51,428 bases of DNA, taken from positions 1 to 51,428 of IMG/VR virus record IMGVR_UViG_3300042473_000468; one strand, 5' to 3'. This document shows, piece after piece, positions 49,783 through 51,428 of the stretch; the stretch's first letter is position 1; each line of letters starts with the position of its first letter. The position numbers and the translations under genes were made by a program. The notes beneath the pieces are model-generated. The model was not told the origin of the DNA and ran no database searches. It saw nothing but the letters and a program-made list of their open reading frames with translations. Origin of the DNA: a virus.

Positions 49783-50462
49783 TGAGTAATGTTTGGGATA
49801 CACTAATTAAAGTAGAACAATACTTTGAAAGTCAGTTTTATGCTACTGGTAGTATAATTGAAGAACCTGGAATGCATCGTTTTAATCAATCAGGTTGGAT
49901 CAATAAAGTTTGGGCAAGTAGCAGATATCGTAGAGCGCACATTGACGTTGTAGATGCCAGAGACACTAAAGGATTGTGGATGATGCATTGTTGTGTTTTC
50001 CCACATTTACATAATCCTGCTCCTATCTTTGGATTTGATGTAGTCGCAGGTAAAAATAAAATTACAGGATGTTTTCATGATTTTAGTCCAGCCGGAGATG
50101 CAGAACATCCGCTAATAGATTGGTTTGCAAACGAATCTGGCAAATTAGAATGGAATAAGCCACGTCCATTACCTGAGTGGGCACAACGTATATTTACTAA
50201 ACATATGATTGCCGCTGGTAATGTAAGTGATCCTATAGAATTAGAACAAATATTAGTTATGTCTAGAAAACATCTAGATCATTATCTGAATGTCATAGAT
50301 GAAACTAATAATACAGTAACTAGTACCAAAGATCATCAAAATTATTACGCACAAAATCAGAAACAAAACCCACATACACCTAAAGTAATGGTTAGTTTAG
50401 GGTTAAGTGAATCAGATGTAAAAGTTTTTGTACAGGATTGTTTGTTTCCAGAAATACTATAA
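49782..50462 (+). CDS. pcyX: ferredoxin-dependent bilin reductase (PcyX/PebS-like)
   Basis: A 226-residue protein. RAHIDVVDARDTKGLWMMHC, then FGFDVVAGKNKITGCFHDFS are the core strands of ferredoxin-dependent bilin reductases. The family includes phage PebS and PcyX, four-electron reductases that turn biliverdin into phycoerythrobilin. With the heme oxygenase next door, the phage could turn heme into a bilin. In non-cyanobacterial phages the PcyX type is known, so that name is preferred; PebS is not excluded. Length fits. Use of the product (a photoreceptor or a redox role) is unknown. Confidence 0.8.
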   Translation: MSNVWDTLIKVEQYFESQFYATGSIIEEPGMHRFNQSGWINKVWASSRYRRAHIDVVDARDTKGLWMMHCCVFPHLHNPAPIFGFDVVAGKNKITGCFHDFSPAGDAEHPLIDWFANESGKLEWNKPRPLPEWAQRIFTKHMIAAGNVSDPIELEQILVMSRKHLDHYLNVIDETNNTVTSTKDHQNYYAQNQKQNPHTPKVMVSLGLSESDVKVFVQDCLFPEIL

Positions 50463-50506
50463 TAAAGTATGGAAATTGATCACTAAAAAATTTTAAAGGT
50501 AAAACA

Positions 50507-51064
50507 ATGAGTATTTTAAGAGAACATACAAACGAAAAACATAGAGCGATAGAAAGTCATATATTTGTACAAATGATGATGAATGGTGAATTGTCTAAAG
50601 AACAACATGCCATGTATTTACAACAAATGTATCATGTTTATCGTGATATTGAATATTATGGTGAAATGGTTGGATTATTTCATGATATGCGTTCTATTAA
50701 AAGAACAGATGCCATTAAAGAAGATATTCATGAACTTGGATATAAAGTATTAAACTCTGATGAAATTTTTCCTAGTACACAAGCCTATCGTGAACATATT
50801 TTAAATTTGTACTATGGTAAAAAAGGTGATCAGATTTTAGCTCATATTTATGTAAGACATATGGGTGATTTATATGGTGGTAAACTTATTGCTAGAAAAG
50901 TACCAGGATCAGGAAAGGTCTATCAATTTGAGAATAGTCAAGAATTGATTAAGACATTAGATGCAAAACTAACTATGAATATTCTTGATGAAGCTTTGTT
51001 GGCATTTGATATGAATGGTCATATGTTTGATGATATGTTAAAAAAGGTAAATGAAACAAAATGA
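50507..51064 (+). CDS. ho1: heme oxygenase
   Basis: A 185-residue protein. LREHTNEKHRAIE near the N-terminus contains the axial His, and HIYVRHMGDLYGGKLIARKVPG is the distal-helix GDLYGG region typical of bacterial and phage heme oxygenases. It opens heme to biliverdin, iron and CO, giving the substrate of the upstream bilin reductase. AAAGGTAAAACA precedes the ATG. Shorter than cyanobacterial HO1 (about 240), as usual in phage versions. Confidence 0.88.
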   Translation: MSILREHTNEKHRAIESHIFVQMMMNGELSKEQHAMYLQQMYHVYRDIEYYGEMVGLFHDMRSIKRTDAIKEDIHELGYKVLNSDEIFPSTQAYREHILNLYYGKKGDQILAHIYVRHMGDLYGGKLIARKVPGSGKVYQFENSQELIKTLDAKLTMNILDEALLAFDMNGHMFDDMLKKVNETK

Positions 51065-51428
51065 TTACTTTAAAAGATTTTATGGAAACAGTTAACTACA
51101 AGATCAGTGAAGGTAGTGATTACTTGTGGAACTGTTATGGTGAAAATAGTTATCGTTTAGATAGTTGGAATGGTGAAAATGATGGATACAGTGCTAGTAT
51201 AGTATTTGATACAAAAACTCAAGTAGTTTACGAAACAACAGCATATGACTATCAGTTTAATCGTGCCTATCGTATGATCAATCCAGACTATATTAAGAAA
51301 CATAACAAAGAAGGAAAAAAATGTGGTGTTAACGTAAAACAAGCATGGGACGATGTTGATTATGTTGATCTAGACGTTGAAGAAGACTTTTTAGAAAAAT
51401 TGTTAGCTATTGTATCAGGAGAGGATTA
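51061..51428 (+). CDS. conserved phage protein, 122 residues to the window edge (partial)
   Basis: ATG at 51061 overlaps the heme oxygenase stop. MITLKDFMETVNYKISEGSDYLW, then LDSWNGENDGYSASIVFDTKTQVVYETTAYDY and AYRMINPDYIKKHNKE. I recall this pattern from T4-like cyanophage proteins of unknown function. Residue 9 is Glu after FM, a weak match to the leader motif. The gene continues past or stops at the window end (last two bases TA). Confidence 0.6.
   Translation, partial: MITLKDFMETVNYKISEGSDYLWNCYGENSYRLDSWNGENDGYSASIVFDTKTQVVYETTAYDYQFNRAYRMINPDYIKKHNKEGKKCGVNVKQAWDDVDYVDLDVEEDFLEKLLAIVSGED

Noticed and set aside
1-51428. Possible prophage or host DNA origin
   Set aside because: No integrase, attachment site, ribosomal or housekeeping host genes; ThyX and the epimerase are common in large phages.

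Overview
This window is a contiguous piece of a large, AT-rich tailed-phage genome of the T4-like (myovirus) type, most likely from a marine or other aquatic phage. The case rests on a T4-type replication set (family B DNA polymerase, gp45-like sliding clamp, T4 RNase H-like 5' nuclease, DsbA-like protein), short genes that overlap at ATGA or TAATG, T4/cyanophage-type late promoter motifs (TATAAATA / CTAAATA), ThyX, a collagen-like fibre protein, and a bilin reductase plus heme oxygenase pair of the kind known from oceanic phages. No integrase, tRNA gene, CRISPR array or insertion sequence was seen. A permuted (two-piece) tmRNA gene points to a host lineage that uses that gene form (alphaproteobacteria, some betaproteobacteria, some cyanobacteria); which one cannot be decided here.

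Layout. (1) Positions 1-18.3 kb: a long, translationally coupled modification operon. It has three glycosyltransferase-like genes, eight radical SAM genes (six with an N-terminal 'twitch' cysteine domain), the start codon and first 18 codons of a ninth, a 32-residue basic protein, a short carbamoyltransferase, a methyltransferase on the opposite strand, and a 949-residue protein with eight FDFxW-type repeats that ends in a domain related to the third glycosyltransferase-like gene. (2) 18.3-19.9 kb: a minus-strand late operon with two paralogous kinase-like proteins around a 97-residue protein. (3) 20-25.3 kb: an ABC ATPase fused to a GNAT-like domain, exported and lipoprotein-like small proteins, the permuted tmRNA, and many very small genes behind strong sigma70-like promoters. 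(4) 25.3-32.3 kb: MoxR ATPase with a VWA/metallopeptidase partner, a PhyH-like oxygenase, ThyX, an SDR epimerase and a secreted nuclease. (5) 32.3-40.4 kb: probable virion and late genes, namely a metallopeptidase, collagen-like fibre, 772-residue mosaic protein, Dps-like ferritin, a Gp88-like protein, a ParB-like protein and a probable ADP-ribosyltransferase. (6) 40.5-51.4 kb: replication, repair (UV endonuclease UvdE), small conserved phage proteins, and the bilin cassette.

Most notable system. At least six proteins with unrelated bodies share a leader of the form M[RK]xx-E/Q-[FIL][LI]xE, with Glu at residue 9; two more have looser versions. This resembles the capsid-targeting leader of T4 internal proteins (about ten residues, cut by the prohead protease after a hydrophobic-x-Glu site). 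Several of these genes lie behind late-type promoters, and one body looks like an ADP-ribosyltransferase, as in T4 Alt. I infer a set of capsid-packaged, co-injected effectors: two kinase-like proteins, an ADP-ribosyltransferase-like protein, a ParB-like protein, a Gp88-like protein, a 58-residue peptide, and perhaps a metallopeptidase and the 772-residue protein. The second standout is the permuted tmRNA (tag ANDENWALAA), whose intervening segment carries a 53-codon reading frame with its own ribosome binding site that runs into the mature tmRNA sequence. The third is the eight-member radical SAM array. Families were recognised by eye from motifs; no search or folding program was run.
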